Positions 1-10,102 are shown, numbered from the stretch's first letter. The stretch is 64,000 bases of DNA from Gp1-AA122 sp036378535 (GCA_036378535.1 DASUWH010000071.1:1-64000), one strand, 5' to 3'. A program made the numbers and translations. Notes: generated by a model not told the origin, from the sequence alone.

Positions 1-708
1 TCGGCCGGCATAGGCCCGATCAGCATTCCATTCTTAGGATTCGGCGCGAAGTTCTTGGACTACGATAACGATGGTTGGCCCGACATCTTCATCAACAACG
101 GCCACGTGAATCCGCAAGTGGACGGCCACTCATTCGGCGTGACCTACGCCGAGCGCCCTTTTCTATTCCACAACCTGGGGAACGGGAAGTTCAGCGAAAT
201 TGGGCGCGAGGCCGGGAGGGGAATGGCGCAACGGCGCGTTGGGCGGGGCGCCGCCGTGGCCGACTTTCTTAATCGTGGACAGCAGGACATCGTCGCCACC
301 GCCCTCGATAGCAGCGCGGTTTTGTTGCGGAACCAGAATCGGACGCCGAACCACTGGCTGCGTCTGAAGTTGGTCGGAACCCGCTCGAACCGCGATGCAT
401 TCGGCGCCCGCGTGGAGCTCAAAGCCGGAGGCGCGGTCCAGGTTCAGGAAGCGCGCGCCAATAGCAGCTTCGAGTCGGCCAGCGACCCGCGGCTGCATTT
501 CGGACTTGCCTCCGCCGATCACTTCGAATCGATCTCCGTCCGTTGGCCCTCGGGCAAGGTCGAAGCCGTGCCCGGACAGTCTGCCGACCAGGAGTTAACC
601 TTGGAAGAGGGCAAGGGCATTGTCCATCGGCAGGGAAGCAGCCCGCACATTGATCGCGCCGCCAAAAACCCATTCCATGGTCCAAAGCGTACTCACATCA
701 ACAAGTGA
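1..708 (+). CDS. FG-GAP/ASPIC-UnbV secreted protein, C-terminal part
   Basis: The frame is open from base 1, so the gene starts outside the window; about 235 C-terminal residues are present. The visible part opens with a calcium-loop-like FG-GAP/VCBS motif (DYDNDGWPD) and then an ASPIC/UnbV domain, recognisable by NRDAFGARVEL, the S-F-x-S-x-S-D-x-R-L-H-F-G-L stretch and VRWPSG. Proteins with this architecture are large, exported and common in Acidobacteriota and Planctomycetota; their biochemical role is unknown. A polar tail of about 45 residues follows the domain. The next gene in the same direction, a TonB receptor, is 428 bp away, so the two are probably separate transcription units. Confidence 0.85.
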   Translation, partial: SAGIGPISIPFLGFGAKFLDYDNDGWPDIFINNGHVNPQVDGHSFGVTYAERPFLFHNLGNGKFSEIGREAGRGMAQRRVGRGAAVADFLNRGQQDIVATALDSSAVLLRNQNRTPNHWLRLKLVGTRSNRDAFGARVELKAGGAVQVQEARANSSFESASDPRLHFGLASADHFESISVRWPSGKVEAVPGQSADQELTLEEGKGIVHRQGSSPHIDRAAKNPFHGPKRTHINK

Positions 709-1136
709 GCTGGATCACAATCGAATGTGAAGTTATCCAGTTTCTGGAAGCTCATATCTCGCTTGTCTACGATTATTCATAGACACATCGTTCTAACAAA
801 CTCGCAAAGCACGCTTTTTGTGTGACTTGTGTTGGGGGGACACTTCGGCTGGCTGCGTGCATAACGAACTGACAGTTTTTAGTCATGTGGTCCGTCTGCG
901 CGGCTGGTAATCAGAAGGATTCCTTCCGTTGCAAAGGTTTAATTGTCGGATACTTAATTACTTGACACGCAAGACAATGCGGTAGCACAATGTGCGCCGC
1001 ACATCGTTGTGCAGTCTATCTCACCGTGGGGCGTGAGACGCATCGAGGGGTGGGGCCCCCAGGTTTCGCCTGATTATTCATTACTGCATTCATTAAAGCA
1101 GTCGCCGCAATTATCTCTCAGCTCGGAGGCGGGGCG
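709..1136 (+). promoter_or_regulatory. 428 bp intergenic leader upstream of TonB receptor
   Basis: No gene is visible here. A TTGACA hexamer lies at 962-967, but no good -10 box sits 16-18 bp downstream (best is CACAAT at 986-991), so the promoter is only suggested. A clear Shine-Dalgarno GGAGG at 1125-1129 lies 7 nt before the receptor ATG. The spacer is longer than most in this window, which fits a regulated leader. Confidence 0.35.
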
Positions 1137-4100
1137 ATGAAGAAGCTGCTGTTCCTACTTATGTCTCTGGCCGTACTGGCCGGAGTTGTCACAGCACAAG
1201 TCCAAAACGGTCAGTTTAACGGCACCGTGCTCGACCCATCGGGCGCGGCCATACCCAATGCCAAGGTGACGATCTCGAACGTCGGCACTGGCCTGTCGGT
1301 CACTTCGACCACCAACCAGACCGGCTTATACGTCGCCCGAGAACTGCCGCCGGGCACTTACAGAATTTCGACGGAGGCGGCAGGCTTCCGCACCGCCGTC
1401 AATAACAATGTCACTCTGAATGCCGGCGCGATTGCCCGCGTCGACTTCAAGATGGAACTCGGGCAGGCCACCCAGACCGTCGAAGTCAGCGGCGAAGCGG
1501 CCACCGTTCAGACGGATGATGCCAAGCTGTATTCCACCGTCAACTCCACCCAGATCAGCAACACGCCTCTGAGCGGTCGCAATGTGTACGACCTTATGCA
1601 GTTGGGTGCCGGCGCGGTGAACGTCAGCGGCGTTGACTTCGAGAACGGCCACAACACCGTCGTTAATGGCGTCCGCGAGGACTTCAACGGATTCCTCATC
1701 AACGGCGTGTCCAACAAAGGCTTGAGCGGCGGCGAAGAGAGCACGCCCATCGAGGATACGGTCGAGGAATTTCAACAACTGGGACTGAATATGTCGGCGC
1801 AGTACGGCAACAGCGCCGGCAGCACCATCAACCTGGTCACCAAATCCGGCACCAACGCTCTCCACGGAAGTATCTACGAGTATCTGCGTAACGACAAAGC
1901 TGATGCCAACGATTTCTTTCTGAACCACGTCAGTGCGCCACGCCCGCCACTTAAGTGGAACCAATTCGGCGGCAGCCTGGGTGGGCCGATTGTTAAAGAC
2001 AAGTTGTTTTTCTTCGCGGCTTATGAGGGCAGCCGCTTTATAACCCAACAGGCTCAGACCATTGTCGAGGAATCGCCGCAATGGCGGGCCGCCGTAGCGC
2101 AAGCGGACGCGAATACAGGCGTGAACTCGGTGGCCAATCTGCTCTATAGCCAGTTTGCGCCGAAGCTCTCCGGCAACCCGCTCTTTACGGTCGACCAATT
2201 CATAACGAATGTAGCGTCCGGCACCAACAGTGGGTTCTCAAGCTACGTGGATTATCTCTGCCCCGACACGACATCGCCCGCGATCGCGGCGAGATTCCAG
2301 TCCATTCTGGGCGTCACGAAGGCAGATGACTTTACCAACGTCCCCTTTCTGGGTGGACCCTGTAGCACGACGCCCGCACTTCAGGCTGGAACAATCGGCC
2401 GCGATCCGAACACTGGCGTCTCTACTATGCCCTTCCAGTTGTCCAGCGCCGCAGTCTTTAAGTCACAGAATCAAGGCAACTTTTTCAATGGCAACAGGTA
2501 TTCGGGGCGGCTGGACTATAACTGGAATGCCGCTAACCGTCTCTCCTTTAATTTCCAGTGGGCACGGCAGACTGACAACTTCGGACCTTGCAGTGCCGCT
2601 TGTACGCGCGGCTTTTCCAATCCCCAGATTATTCGATCTCCGAACGCGCAGTTCAGCTTTGTACATACTTTCAGTCCCACTGTGCTGAACGAATTTCGTG
2701 CGGGGTACGCGCAGAACGTAAACCTGATCTCGACCAGTATTCCTGGCGTTCCTTTGTTGAGTTTTGACGACGCGTCGGCCGGATTTGGATCCTACAACGG
2801 CTATCCGCAGTATTTCCGGGAGAATATCTACAGCTACTCCGACATGGTGTCAGTCAGCCATGGAAACCACAACATGAAGATAGGCGGGGACATTCGGCGC
2901 AATATCGAGAACAGCCAGTTCAGCATTGCCCGCGGTTCCTATTATTTTTCAGATCCGATTTTCTTCGCCGCTGACGCACCCTACGGACTGTCCGCCGGCG
3001 TCAATCCCGGAATCTGTGCTCCTCCCTGCTCACAGGCCACCATCCAGTCGCTTATCTCCAGTAACTCAGTGCCGAACGCGCAACTTCAAAGCAACGTCCG
3101 GCACTGGCGCAATATCGAATTTGGCGCCTATTTCCAGGATGACTGGAAGGCCACGAAGAAGCTAACCCTGCAACTGGGTCTGCGTTATGACCTGTATACG
3201 CGCCATAACGAGTTGAATGATCTGGCGACCACATTCATTCCGGGTCCCGGCTCCAACTCGCTGCAGCAACTGATCAACGCCAACGCGCTTGCTGGGACTC
3301 CCGGGTGTGATACGAACGCGGCTCAGGAAGCCTTGGCTGGGCTGGCCGGTGTCTGCGGACCAGGCGGATTTGCGCCCGCTAAATCCTTGGGCAAGGGCCG
3401 TCACCATGATTTTGGCCCCCGTATCGGGTTTGCCTATGACATGTTTGGCAACGGCAAAACAGCGCTGCGAGGCGGTTTCGGCGTGTCGTACGAGGGCACG
3501 CTCTATAACCCGCTCTCGAACTCGCGCTGGAACCTCCCTTATTACTCCTTCAACCAACTCTTTAACGCACTCGGGGGAGATGCCAATTCAGTGATTTACG
3601 GACCGTCGACCTGCAGTACCGGGCTGCCTTACCCCAACAACTGCGCGTCGACCGGCGGAGCGCAATTTGGTCCGGGCGGGGTCGTTCCGACGTTCTCTGG
3701 CCCGCCAGCGAACCCCAATCAGGGAAGCGGGGCGCAGGCGACAGGCAATATCAACGGTTGGAATGGCCTTGCTCCCAACCAAGCGTTGTTGACGGGAATA
3801 GTCTTCCCCAAAGGAATTGACGATCCCTATGTCTATAACTACTATCTCGGCCTGCAGCATGAAATTCTCCCCAAGACCGTGATCGAGCTCGATTACGTCG
3901 GCACAACGGGTCACAAGCTCTTCCGAGCTGAGGATATCAATCGTGCACCGGGAACTCTGCTTCACGCCGGTGTCTCGCTCGTAAACAATGTTGGCGAGTT
4001 CCTGCAGGGTTTCGGCGGTCGTCCGAACCAGAACTACGGACGTTTGCGCGTCTGGGAGAACGTGGTGAACTCGAACTACAACTCTCTACAGGCTGCGGTG

Positions 4101-4958
4101 CGCCACCAGATGACTCACGGGTTATTGTTGAACGTGAACTACACTTGGAGCCACTCCATTGATAACGGCTCGACCTGGCACAGTGGCGCCACCACTGCTA
4201 ACGGCTCTGCTGGCGGTGAGGGGTTCACGACGGACCCGACTCATCCCCAGTTCGACCGCGGTAATTCGATCTTTGACATACGTCACCGCCTGGTCATCAA
4301 CCACGTTTGGCAGCTTCCCGGCCAGAACCTTACAGGCGTGGTTGGAAAGGTAGCGGGCGGATGGTCTCTGAGCGGAGTCTGGGCCTTCCAGACCGGTCCT
4401 CACTGGCAGCCCTTCCGCTCAACCCGAGCCAGACTGAGCGGGGACTGTTCACAGACAGGTGTCAACACTGGTCAATGCGTTAACGCCGGTGGCGATTACC
4501 TGCTCACTCGTGGTAGAAATACACGCCCCGATAGCAGCATGCCATCCTGGAACGGTGGCAGCCACGCCACCTGGGCAGATGGCTGGTGTTTGAACGGCAG
4601 TATTACTGATGGCTCGTGCAGTTCTAACGGCGGAACTCCTACCCAAGCCGGCTTGCCGGTGTTCACATCGCCGTGCTTGGGATGTCTCGGTGATCTGGGC
4701 CGCAACACGTTTGTTGGTCCCGGATACTGGGATTCTGACATAACGCTGTCGAAGAACTTCAAGCTCACCGAGCGGTTCGCACTGAAGTTCGATGCGTCTG
4801 CCTTTAACATCTTTAACCACCCAAACTTTGTACTGGCTACCGCAGGCGGCGGTGCGCATAACAACATAACGGATTCAAGTTTCGGCCAGGCTGCCGGCAC
4901 AACGGTGGGTAACATCGGGCCGCGCATCATGCAGTTCGGCCTGAAGCTAACCTTCTAG
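1137..4958 (+). CDS. TonB-dependent receptor with carboxypeptidase-regulatory domain (Oar-like)
   Basis: Outer-membrane transporter of 1273 residues, the usual size of the acidobacterial Oar-like family. A signal peptide (residues 1-21, ending in VVTAQ) is followed by a carboxypeptidase-regulatory-like beta-sandwich (about 25-105, GTVLDPSGAAIPNAKV), a plug domain (about 120-240, with LGGPIVKDKLFFFAAYEG just after it) and a long barrel ending QFGLKLTF with the terminal phenylalanine typical of outer-membrane proteins. Several predicted extracellular stretches carry paired cysteines (GPCSAACTRG, CAPPCSQ, CLGCLGD), suggesting disulfide-pinned loops. The family imports glycans, siderophores or peptides; the substrate cannot be read from sequence. 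The start is fixed by GGAGG 7 nt upstream. A strong terminator follows the stop. Confidence 0.93.
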   Translation: MKKLLFLLMSLAVLAGVVTAQVQNGQFNGTVLDPSGAAIPNAKVTISNVGTGLSVTSTTNQTGLYVARELPPGTYRISTEAAGFRTAVNNNVTLNAGAIARVDFKMELGQATQTVEVSGEAATVQTDDAKLYSTVNSTQISNTPLSGRNVYDLMQLGAGAVNVSGVDFENGHNTVVNGVREDFNGFLINGVSNKGLSGGEESTPIEDTVEEFQQLGLNMSAQYGNSAGSTINLVTKSGTNALHGSIYEYLRNDKADANDFFLNHVSAPRPPLKWNQFGGSLGGPIVKDKLFFFAAYEGSRFITQQAQTIVEESPQWRAAVAQADANTGVNSVANLLYSQFAPKLSGNPLFTVDQFITNVASGTNSGFSSYVDYLCPDTTSPAIAARFQSILGVTKADDFTNVPFLGGPCSTTPALQAGTIGRDPNTGVSTMPFQLSSAAVFKSQNQGNFFNGNRYSGRLDYNWNAANRLSFNFQWARQTDNFGPCSAACTRGFSNPQIIRSPNAQFSFVHTFSPTVLNEFRAGYAQNVNLISTSIPGVPLLSFDDASAGFGSYNGYPQYFRENIYSYSDMVSVSHGNHNMKIGGDIRRNIENSQFSIARGSYYFSDPIFFAADAPYGLSAGVNPGICAPPCSQATIQSLISSNSVPNAQLQSNVRHWRNIEFGAYFQDDWKATKKLTLQLGLRYDLYTRHNELNDLATTFIPGPGSNSLQQLINANALAGTPGCDTNAAQEALAGLAGVCGPGGFAPAKSLGKGRHHDFGPRIGFAYDMFGNGKTALRGGFGVSYEGTLYNPLSNSRWNLPYYSFNQLFNALGGDANSVIYGPSTCSTGLPYPNNCASTGGAQFGPGGVVPTFSGPPANPNQGSGAQATGNINGWNGLAPNQALLTGIVFPKGIDDPYVYNYYLGLQHEILPKTVIELDYVGTTGHKLFRAEDINRAPGTLLHAGVSLVNNVGEFLQGFGGRPNQNYGRLRVWENVVNSNYNSLQAAVRHQMTHGLLLNVNYTWSHSIDNGSTWHSGATTANGSAGGEGFTTDPTHPQFDRGNSIFDIRHRLVINHVWQLPGQNLTGVVGKVAGGWSLSGVWAFQTGPHWQPFRSTRARLSGDCSQTGVNTGQCVNAGGDYLLTRGRNTRPDSSMPSWNGGSHATWADGWCLNGSITDGSCSSNGGTPTQAGLPVFTSPCLGCLGDLGRNTFVGPGYWDSDITLSKNFKLTERFALKFDASAFNIFNHPNFVLATAGGGAHNNITDSSFGQAAGTTVGNIGPRIMQFGLKLTF

Positions 4959-4975
4959 TCGACTTCGTTTTCCCG

Positions 4976-5011
4976 GGGCCTGTTCTCGCATCCGAGGACA
5001 GGCCCTTTTTT
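4976..5011 (+). terminator. Rho-independent terminator after TonB receptor
   Basis: A 13 bp stem (4976-4988 with 4993-5005, one G-T wobble) closed by a 4-nt loop is followed by six T residues. It ends only 17 nt before the GTG of the next forward gene, so that gene depends on read-through or on a promoter within or just behind the hairpin. Confidence 0.9.
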
Positions 5012-5028
5012 CGCCCGCAGGCAGAATT

Positions 5029-6033
5029 GTGCTTTTCCTTTGTCGACGGCTGTTCCCGCTCTTTCTTCTACTCTCCAGTTGTTGGCTTCAGGCCCAGATA
5101 CCCCTTGGCAGCATTGCCGGCCAGGTCCGGCTTGCCACCGGCGAACCGCCTTCCCATCCCATCCTGGTGGAGCTACATCTGCACGGCGCTACCCTCAACA
5201 GCACCTATTCCGATTCACGCGGGTACTTCAGCTTTAGCATGTTGGACTCTAACGATTACCATATCGTCGTCAATGATGAGGCTTATTCGCCCGTCGACCA
5301 AGACTCTCCGGTCACGACCGAGAACCTCAACCTCGTTCTAATGGTCGCCTTGTATGCGCGCGACGATAAAAACGACAACGATCCCCTACGCGCCCGCGCC
5401 TCCGGCAGCAATCCCTACCTGGTTAATCTCGCCGACTACAACAAGAGTTTTCCCAAAGGCGCAATCAAGGAATACAAACGTGGCTTGGACGCCGAGCACA
5501 ACGGAGACCCTGATCAGGCCATCGCCCATTACCGGGGCGCTCTGAAAATTGCTCCGGATTACTATCCTGCGCACAACAACCTGGGCTCGCTCTACCTGGG
5601 GAAGAAAGACTTCAACTCCGCGGAGGAGCAGTTCCGGGACGCAATCCGGCTCCGCCAGGACGATGCTCAGGCCTACTTTAATCTTGGTAACGTACTTATG
5701 CTGACCGGCCGCTATCCCGAGTCGGAAACTGCGGTCGCCTCCGGTTTGCAGCACAGCCCCAACTCCGCATTCGGATATTTTCTGAAAGGCTGTCTCGCGC
5801 ACAGAACCGGCAAGGATGACGAAGGGGAAAAAGACTTGCGGCAGGCTCTGGCTTTAGACGCGACTATGTGGCAGGCGCATCTGCAATTAGTCGATCTTTA
5901 CCTGCGCCAGGCGCGCCGCGACGATGCCATCAGCGAACTGCAGGTCTTTCTCAAGGCCTTTCCCATCGTGCCGGCCGCCCCCAAAGCACGAGATTTGCTG
6001 CGCAGGTTGCAGAGTTCCGCTGCGACACGATAG
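5029..6033 (+). CDS. Secreted TPR protein with carboxypeptidase-regulatory-like N-terminus
   Basis: A 334-residue protein with a hydrophobic export signal (residues 1-24, LFPLFLLLSSCWLQAQ), a beta-rich segment resembling a carboxypeptidase-regulatory or transthyretin-like domain (about 25-110, IAGQVRLATGEPPSHPILVE), a charged linker, and at least four TPR units from about 150 to 330 (for example ALKIAPDYYPAHNNLGSLYL and AYFNLGNVLMLTGRYPESE). TPRs mediate protein-protein contacts; partners could be the receptor just upstream or the TPR-fused enzymes downstream, but this is inference. The GTG start follows a terminator and has no good Shine-Dalgarno, so expression may be low. The gene converges on the next reverse gene with a 17 bp gap. 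Confidence 0.8.
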   Translation: MLFLCRRLFPLFLLLSSCWLQAQIPLGSIAGQVRLATGEPPSHPILVELHLHGATLNSTYSDSRGYFSFSMLDSNDYHIVVNDEAYSPVDQDSPVTTENLNLVLMVALYARDDKNDNDPLRARASGSNPYLVNLADYNKSFPKGAIKEYKRGLDAEHNGDPDQAIAHYRGALKIAPDYYPAHNNLGSLYLGKKDFNSAEEQFRDAIRLRQDDAQAYFNLGNVLMLTGRYPESETAVASGLQHSPNSAFGYFLKGCLAHRTGKDDEGEKDLRQALALDATMWQAHLQLVDLYLRQARRDDAISELQVFLKAFPIVPAAPKARDLLRRLQSSAATR

Positions 6034-6050
6034 CTCATCCTTCTCCATCA

Positions 6051-8144
6051 CTATCGAAGAAGGCCGCAGAACTTGCTCTCCAGTTGGCAGGCCGTTGCCG
6101 ATTCGGCCTGGGCCTGCTTCAATCGGCCCAGGCGGCGCAATTCAAAGGCAAGATTCAGGTGGGCCTCGGCCAGATTGGGATCGATCTTGAGTGCAGCTTC
6201 ATAGCTCGCGACCGATTTTTGCGGGCGCTTGGTCTGGCTATAGCAGATTCCCAGAAAATTTCGAATATGGGCATCATCGAGGCCGAGCGCCAGCGCTCTT
6301 TCCAGGTGGGTCGTGGCGCCCGCGTAGTCTTTTGCCTGAAACAGCGCCATGCCTAGCTCACGCTGTCCTGGCGAGTAATTAGGTTGAATGGCGATCGCCT
6401 TCTGATAATCAGAGAGAGCCGCAGCGGGACTCGTGCTCGCTTCCAGCAGACCGCTCTCGTACCACGCCCGGTAGTTTTGAGGATTGATCTGAATGGCCTT
6501 CTGCAGCCACGTCTTGGCTTCGTCTACGCGCCCAAGCTTCGCTAGCGCGCGCGCCAGGCCAGTCATAGCATTATCGAAATCCGGATTGAGCGTCAGACAG
6601 CGCTGCAGTTCGTCGGCGGCCGCTTGCCAATTCTGGCGTCGCAAGGCGGACTCGCCCAGCATGAAGGGAATCACGTAAATCTGCGGATCTTGTTTCTGAA
6701 CCTGCCGCAGAAGAACTTCGGCCTGCTCGTCGTCGTGCTGGTGAAAAGCATCCTCAGCTTTCAGGATCGTATTGAATTCTGAAATCTTGTCTTTGGGATC
6801 GGCCAAGCCCGCCTTTAGCGATTCAGCCGAGACCGGCGCGTGAAACCCGAAATATCCCAGCGCGCGCAATTTCTCCTGCGCATCGGGATTCAGATTGGCT
6901 GCAGTCGCCTCTTCGCGCGCAAACGGATTGTGCGCCTCGATCTGGTGCAGCCTATCTTTGAGCACGCTTGCGGTCGCGGGTTGCTGCGCGGCCAGGTTCG
7001 TCTTTTCGCCCGGATCGGCAACCACGTCATATAGCTCCGGCTGCGGCGCTTCGATGTAGTGATACCGGCTGCTCTCGAGGGAATGAAGAGGGTTCCACCC
7101 GAACGAGCTGAACGGATAAAAAGTTTCGGAGTAGGCGTTGTCGTCTTTTTCTCCCCCATCAGCGGACAAGCTTCGTGCCTGGAATTGATCTTCGATCTTG
7201 TCGTGCAGGCCAGCCAAACGAAGCAGAGTAGGGGCCACAGCGATGGTTTCGACTGGGCGATCGCTATCGCCGCTTGGAAACCCGCTCTGCGCAGGCGGTT
7301 TGACGATCAGCGGTATATGGATCGTCGAGTTGTAAACAAAGAATCCGTGCTCCGCCTCCCCGTGTTCGCCTAACGACTCGCCGTGATCGCTAAGGAGGAC
7401 GATGAGGCTTCCCCGGTAAACACCAGACTGTTTGAGAAATGAGATCAGCCGGCCCAACTCATGATCCGCATAGGCGATTTCGCCGTCGTACAGATGGTCG
7501 CGATACTGGGTCAGAAACGGCTCCGGCGGATCATAAGGGCTGTGGGGATCGTACAAGTGAAGCCATAAGAAGAAGGGGCGCTTTGGGGCGCGCTTCAGCC
7601 AGGCTAGCCCATGGGAAACACTCTCCTGCGCTTTGCGGTCCACCAGGCTGATGTCTTTCTGCTGAAATGTCTGCGCGGAGAAAGCATCGTCGTAATAGTC
7701 GAAGCCCCGGGCGAGGCCCCAACTGCGGTCAAGCACAAACGAACTGACCACCGCGCCCGTGGCGTATCCCGCCTGCTTGAATGACTGTGCAATGGAGCGG
7801 AATTGCGGCGAGAGCGGGTGCCCGGTGAAATCCTGCACGCCGTTCTGAAAGGGGTAGGTGCCGGTGAGAATGGCAGCATGCGACGGCCAGGTCAACGGCA
7901 CCTGGGATATCGCACGCTTGAACAGCACGCCGTCGTGGGCCAGTGCGTCGATGGTGGGGGTTTGAATTTCCTTGTCGCCGTAGCAACCGAGGTGATCGGC
8001 ACGCAGAGTGTCAATCGTGATCAGGATTACATTGGGATGCACGGGCGCGCGCTTGGCCGGAACGCTTCCCGCCTGCAGCACGCCGTCGAGGATAAGCAGC
8101 AGGATTGTGATCCTGGCCACGGAAGTGGTGCGTGTGCGCTTCAC
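6051..8144 (-). CDS. Sulfatase-like alkaline-phosphatase-superfamily enzyme fused to TPRs (1)
   Basis: A 697-residue exported protein. After a signal peptide (about 1-26) the catalytic domain starts with a metal-site motif (LITIDTLRADHLGCYG, Asp45) and carries LSDHGES (Asp253, His254) and YNSTIHIP typical of the superfamily's second metal site. The position that holds the formylglycine cysteine or serine in true sulfatases (C-x-P-S-R) reads T-W-P-S-H, with Thr85 as the likely nucleophile, so this is probably not a formylglycine sulfatase; a phosphohydrolase or phosphotransferase role is possible. TPR repeats fill about 465-690. Its GTG start overlaps the TAG stop of the upstream paralog by one base, so the two are translationally coupled. 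Confidence 0.88.
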   Translation of the reverse strand: MKRTRTTSVARITILLLILDGVLQAGSVPAKRAPVHPNVILITIDTLRADHLGCYGDKEIQTPTIDALAHDGVLFKRAISQVPLTWPSHAAILTGTYPFQNGVQDFTGHPLSPQFRSIAQSFKQAGYATGAVVSSFVLDRSWGLARGFDYYDDAFSAQTFQQKDISLVDRKAQESVSHGLAWLKRAPKRPFFLWLHLYDPHSPYDPPEPFLTQYRDHLYDGEIAYADHELGRLISFLKQSGVYRGSLIVLLSDHGESLGEHGEAEHGFFVYNSTIHIPLIVKPPAQSGFPSGDSDRPVETIAVAPTLLRLAGLHDKIEDQFQARSLSADGGEKDDNAYSETFYPFSSFGWNPLHSLESSRYHYIEAPQPELYDVVADPGEKTNLAAQQPATASVLKDRLHQIEAHNPFAREEATAANLNPDAQEKLRALGYFGFHAPVSAESLKAGLADPKDKISEFNTILKAEDAFHQHDDEQAEVLLRQVQKQDPQIYVIPFMLGESALRRQNWQAAADELQRCLTLNPDFDNAMTGLARALAKLGRVDEAKTWLQKAIQINPQNYRAWYESGLLEASTSPAAALSDYQKAIAIQPNYSPGQRELGMALFQAKDYAGATTHLERALALGLDDAHIRNFLGICYSQTKRPQKSVASYEAALKIDPNLAEAHLNLAFELRRLGRLKQAQAESATACQLESKFCGLLR

Positions 8145-10102
8145 TATTGGGAGCTGGCTTCCTGTGCCTTGCGCATCTCCTGCTGCGCCTCGATGCTCAG
8201 GCCCTTGCTGGCCAGCGCCTTTGCCAACGCCGCATGCGTGCCGGACTGCTGCGGCGCCAGAGCCACGGCTTGGCGCAGTTCTGAGATGGCTTCGTCCAGT
8301 TGACCCTCGTCCAGCAAAAGCTCTCCCAGCGCCATATGGCCAGGAACATAGTCAGGCGCAACCTCGATCGAATGCCGGAACGCTGCCGCCGCTTCCGTGT
8401 TCATATTCTTCTGCCGGTAGAGTAATCCCAGGTCGTAGGAAGCGCTGAAATTGGTGGAATCCAGTTCGAGCGTACGCTTCAAGGTCGCAATTGCTTCTTC
8501 CGACTGACCGGTTCGCGCATAGGCCAATCCCAGGTGAAACGCCGCCAGGGCATAGTCGGGGCTTAACTGTAGCGCCTTCTGAAACTCGCTCACCGCATCG
8601 GAATACTGGCCGAGCCGGTAGTAGTTCAGTCCTTGCAAATAGTGAACCGGGACAGACTGGGGCTCGGTCTTAAGCGCGGCATTGAGCTTCTCCACCGATG
8701 GCTCGTATTCGCCGTGCTGGCTTTCCTCGATTGCTTTCGAGATCAATTCATAAACCTGGATGCGGTCTTTCGGATCCGGCAATTCGGAGTTGCTGACATC
8801 GGCAGCCCCCCCGCCCGAGAACCCGGCATAGCCCAACGACTTCAACCGTTCCATGAGCGCGGGATCCAGGCCGGTCTTCTCAGCTAATTCCTGGCCGGGC
8901 GTGTACTCATGAATGATCGCGGCCAGCTTGGCCCTCAATTCCTCAGAAACCGCTTTCTTCTCGCTATAGAGGTTTTGCGCCTCGTTCGGATCTTTGGCGA
9001 GATCGTAGAGCTCCGGCTTGGGAGCGAGAATAAAGTGGTAGCGCTCGCTCTCGACCGCGCGTAACTCGCTCCAGTTGAAATGAAGCCGCGGCAGAAATGT
9101 CTCCGCATAGAGATAAATAGGAGCCTCATCCCGCTTTTTTCCTGAAATGACTGGCAGCAGGCTCTTGCCCTGAACCTGGCCTGGAACGGGGATTTTCAGC
9201 GCCTCGAGAATTGTCGGCATGATGTCCACGGTGCTGGCAAGACTCGCGACATCCCGTACCGTAACCGGTCCCGGCAGGTGGAACATCAGCGGCACGTGCA
9301 ACGTTGAGTTGTAAATGAAGAATCCGTGAGTCGCCTCGCCGTGTTCACCTAGGCCCTCGCCATGATCGCCACTCAGAACGATAAGCGTGTTGCGGTACAG
9401 TCCCTTTTCTTTGAGGAAGCGCAACAAGCGGCCTACCTGCTCGTCGGCGAAAGCGATCTCCCCATCATAAGGACGAGATTTGTACTCCTCGCTGTAAGGC
9501 GCGGGCGGCCGGTAAGGATAATGCGGATCATACAAGTGCATCCAGAGAAAGAAGCGGTTTTGGTAATTCTTTCCCAGCCATTCCAGCACTTGGTCGGCCA
9601 CGACGTTGCCGGGCCGCTCCATCTCGTCAAGATTGGATTCTTCCAGGCGATTGAAGTCGAAGTGGTCGTAATAATAATCGAAGCCGCGGTTCAACCCGAA
9701 GCGTGAATCCAGCACTGCCGATGCCACGACCGCGCCCGTCGTGTAACCGTTTTCTTTCAAGACGGCCGCGAGCGTTTGCTGCTGTGGGCCGAGGCGGTTC
9801 CCGCTGAAATCGTGCATGCCGTTGAGCGCTGGGTACGTGCCCGTGAAAATTACGGTGTGAGACGGCAGCGTAATGGGAACAGGTGTATAAGCGCGCTCGA
9901 ATCTCGCGCTGTCGGCTGCCAGGCCATCAATGTTGGGCGTGTGAATCTGCTTGTATCCATAGCAGCCAAGATGATCTGCGCGCAGGGTGTCAATCGTGAT
10001 GACCACCACGTTCGGCGCGGCACTCGCCCGGTCCGCAGCAAAGCTGGCGGCATTCAAGCAGAGTATTACCAGAATGGCACAAATCCGGAAAACCCTGATC
10101 AT
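8144..10102 (-). CDS. Sulfatase-like alkaline-phosphatase-superfamily enzyme fused to TPRs (2)
   Basis: Paralog of the downstream gene with the same order: signal peptide, catalytic domain (VVITIDTLRADHLGCYG; LSGDHGEGLGEHGE), then C-terminal TPRs (about 480-650). The nucleophile motif is T-L-P-S-H, again threonine instead of the formylglycine cysteine. I chose the ATG at 10102 because it gives a compact signal peptide (MIRVFRICAILVILCLNAAS); an in-frame TTG at 10135 would add 11 residues and has no better ribosome site. This gene is the first of a coupled pair. The ancestor was presumably one TPR-sulfatase-like gene that duplicated locally. The substrate is unknown. Confidence 0.88.
   Translation of the reverse strand: MIRVFRICAILVILCLNAASFAADRASAAPNVVVITIDTLRADHLGCYGYKQIHTPNIDGLAADSARFERAYTPVPITLPSHTVIFTGTYPALNGMHDFSGNRLGPQQQTLAAVLKENGYTTGAVVASAVLDSRFGLNRGFDYYYDHFDFNRLEESNLDEMERPGNVVADQVLEWLGKNYQNRFFLWMHLYDPHYPYRPPAPYSEEYKSRPYDGEIAFADEQVGRLLRFLKEKGLYRNTLIVLSGDHGEGLGEHGEATHGFFIYNSTLHVPLMFHLPGPVTVRDVASLASTVDIMPTILEALKIPVPGQVQGKSLLPVISGKKRDEAPIYLYAETFLPRLHFNWSELRAVESERYHFILAPKPELYDLAKDPNEAQNLYSEKKAVSEELRAKLAAIIHEYTPGQELAEKTGLDPALMERLKSLGYAGFSGGGAADVSNSELPDPKDRIQVYELISKAIEESQHGEYEPSVEKLNAALKTEPQSVPVHYLQGLNYYRLGQYSDAVSEFQKALQLSPDYALAAFHLGLAYARTGQSEEAIATLKRTLELDSTNFSASYDLGLLYRQKNMNTEAAAAFRHSIEVAPDYVPGHMALGELLLDEGQLDEAISELRQAVALAPQQSGTHAALAKALASKGLSIEAQQEMRKAQEASSQ

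Noticed and set aside
962..991. Strong sigma-70 promoter before the TonB receptor
   Set aside because: The -35 hexamer is perfect but no -10 box with correct spacing is present; kept only as a weak hint.
5868..6356. Forward frame bridging the convergent TPR and sulfatase-like genes
   Set aside because: It overlaps both real genes in other frames and has no domain or start signal.
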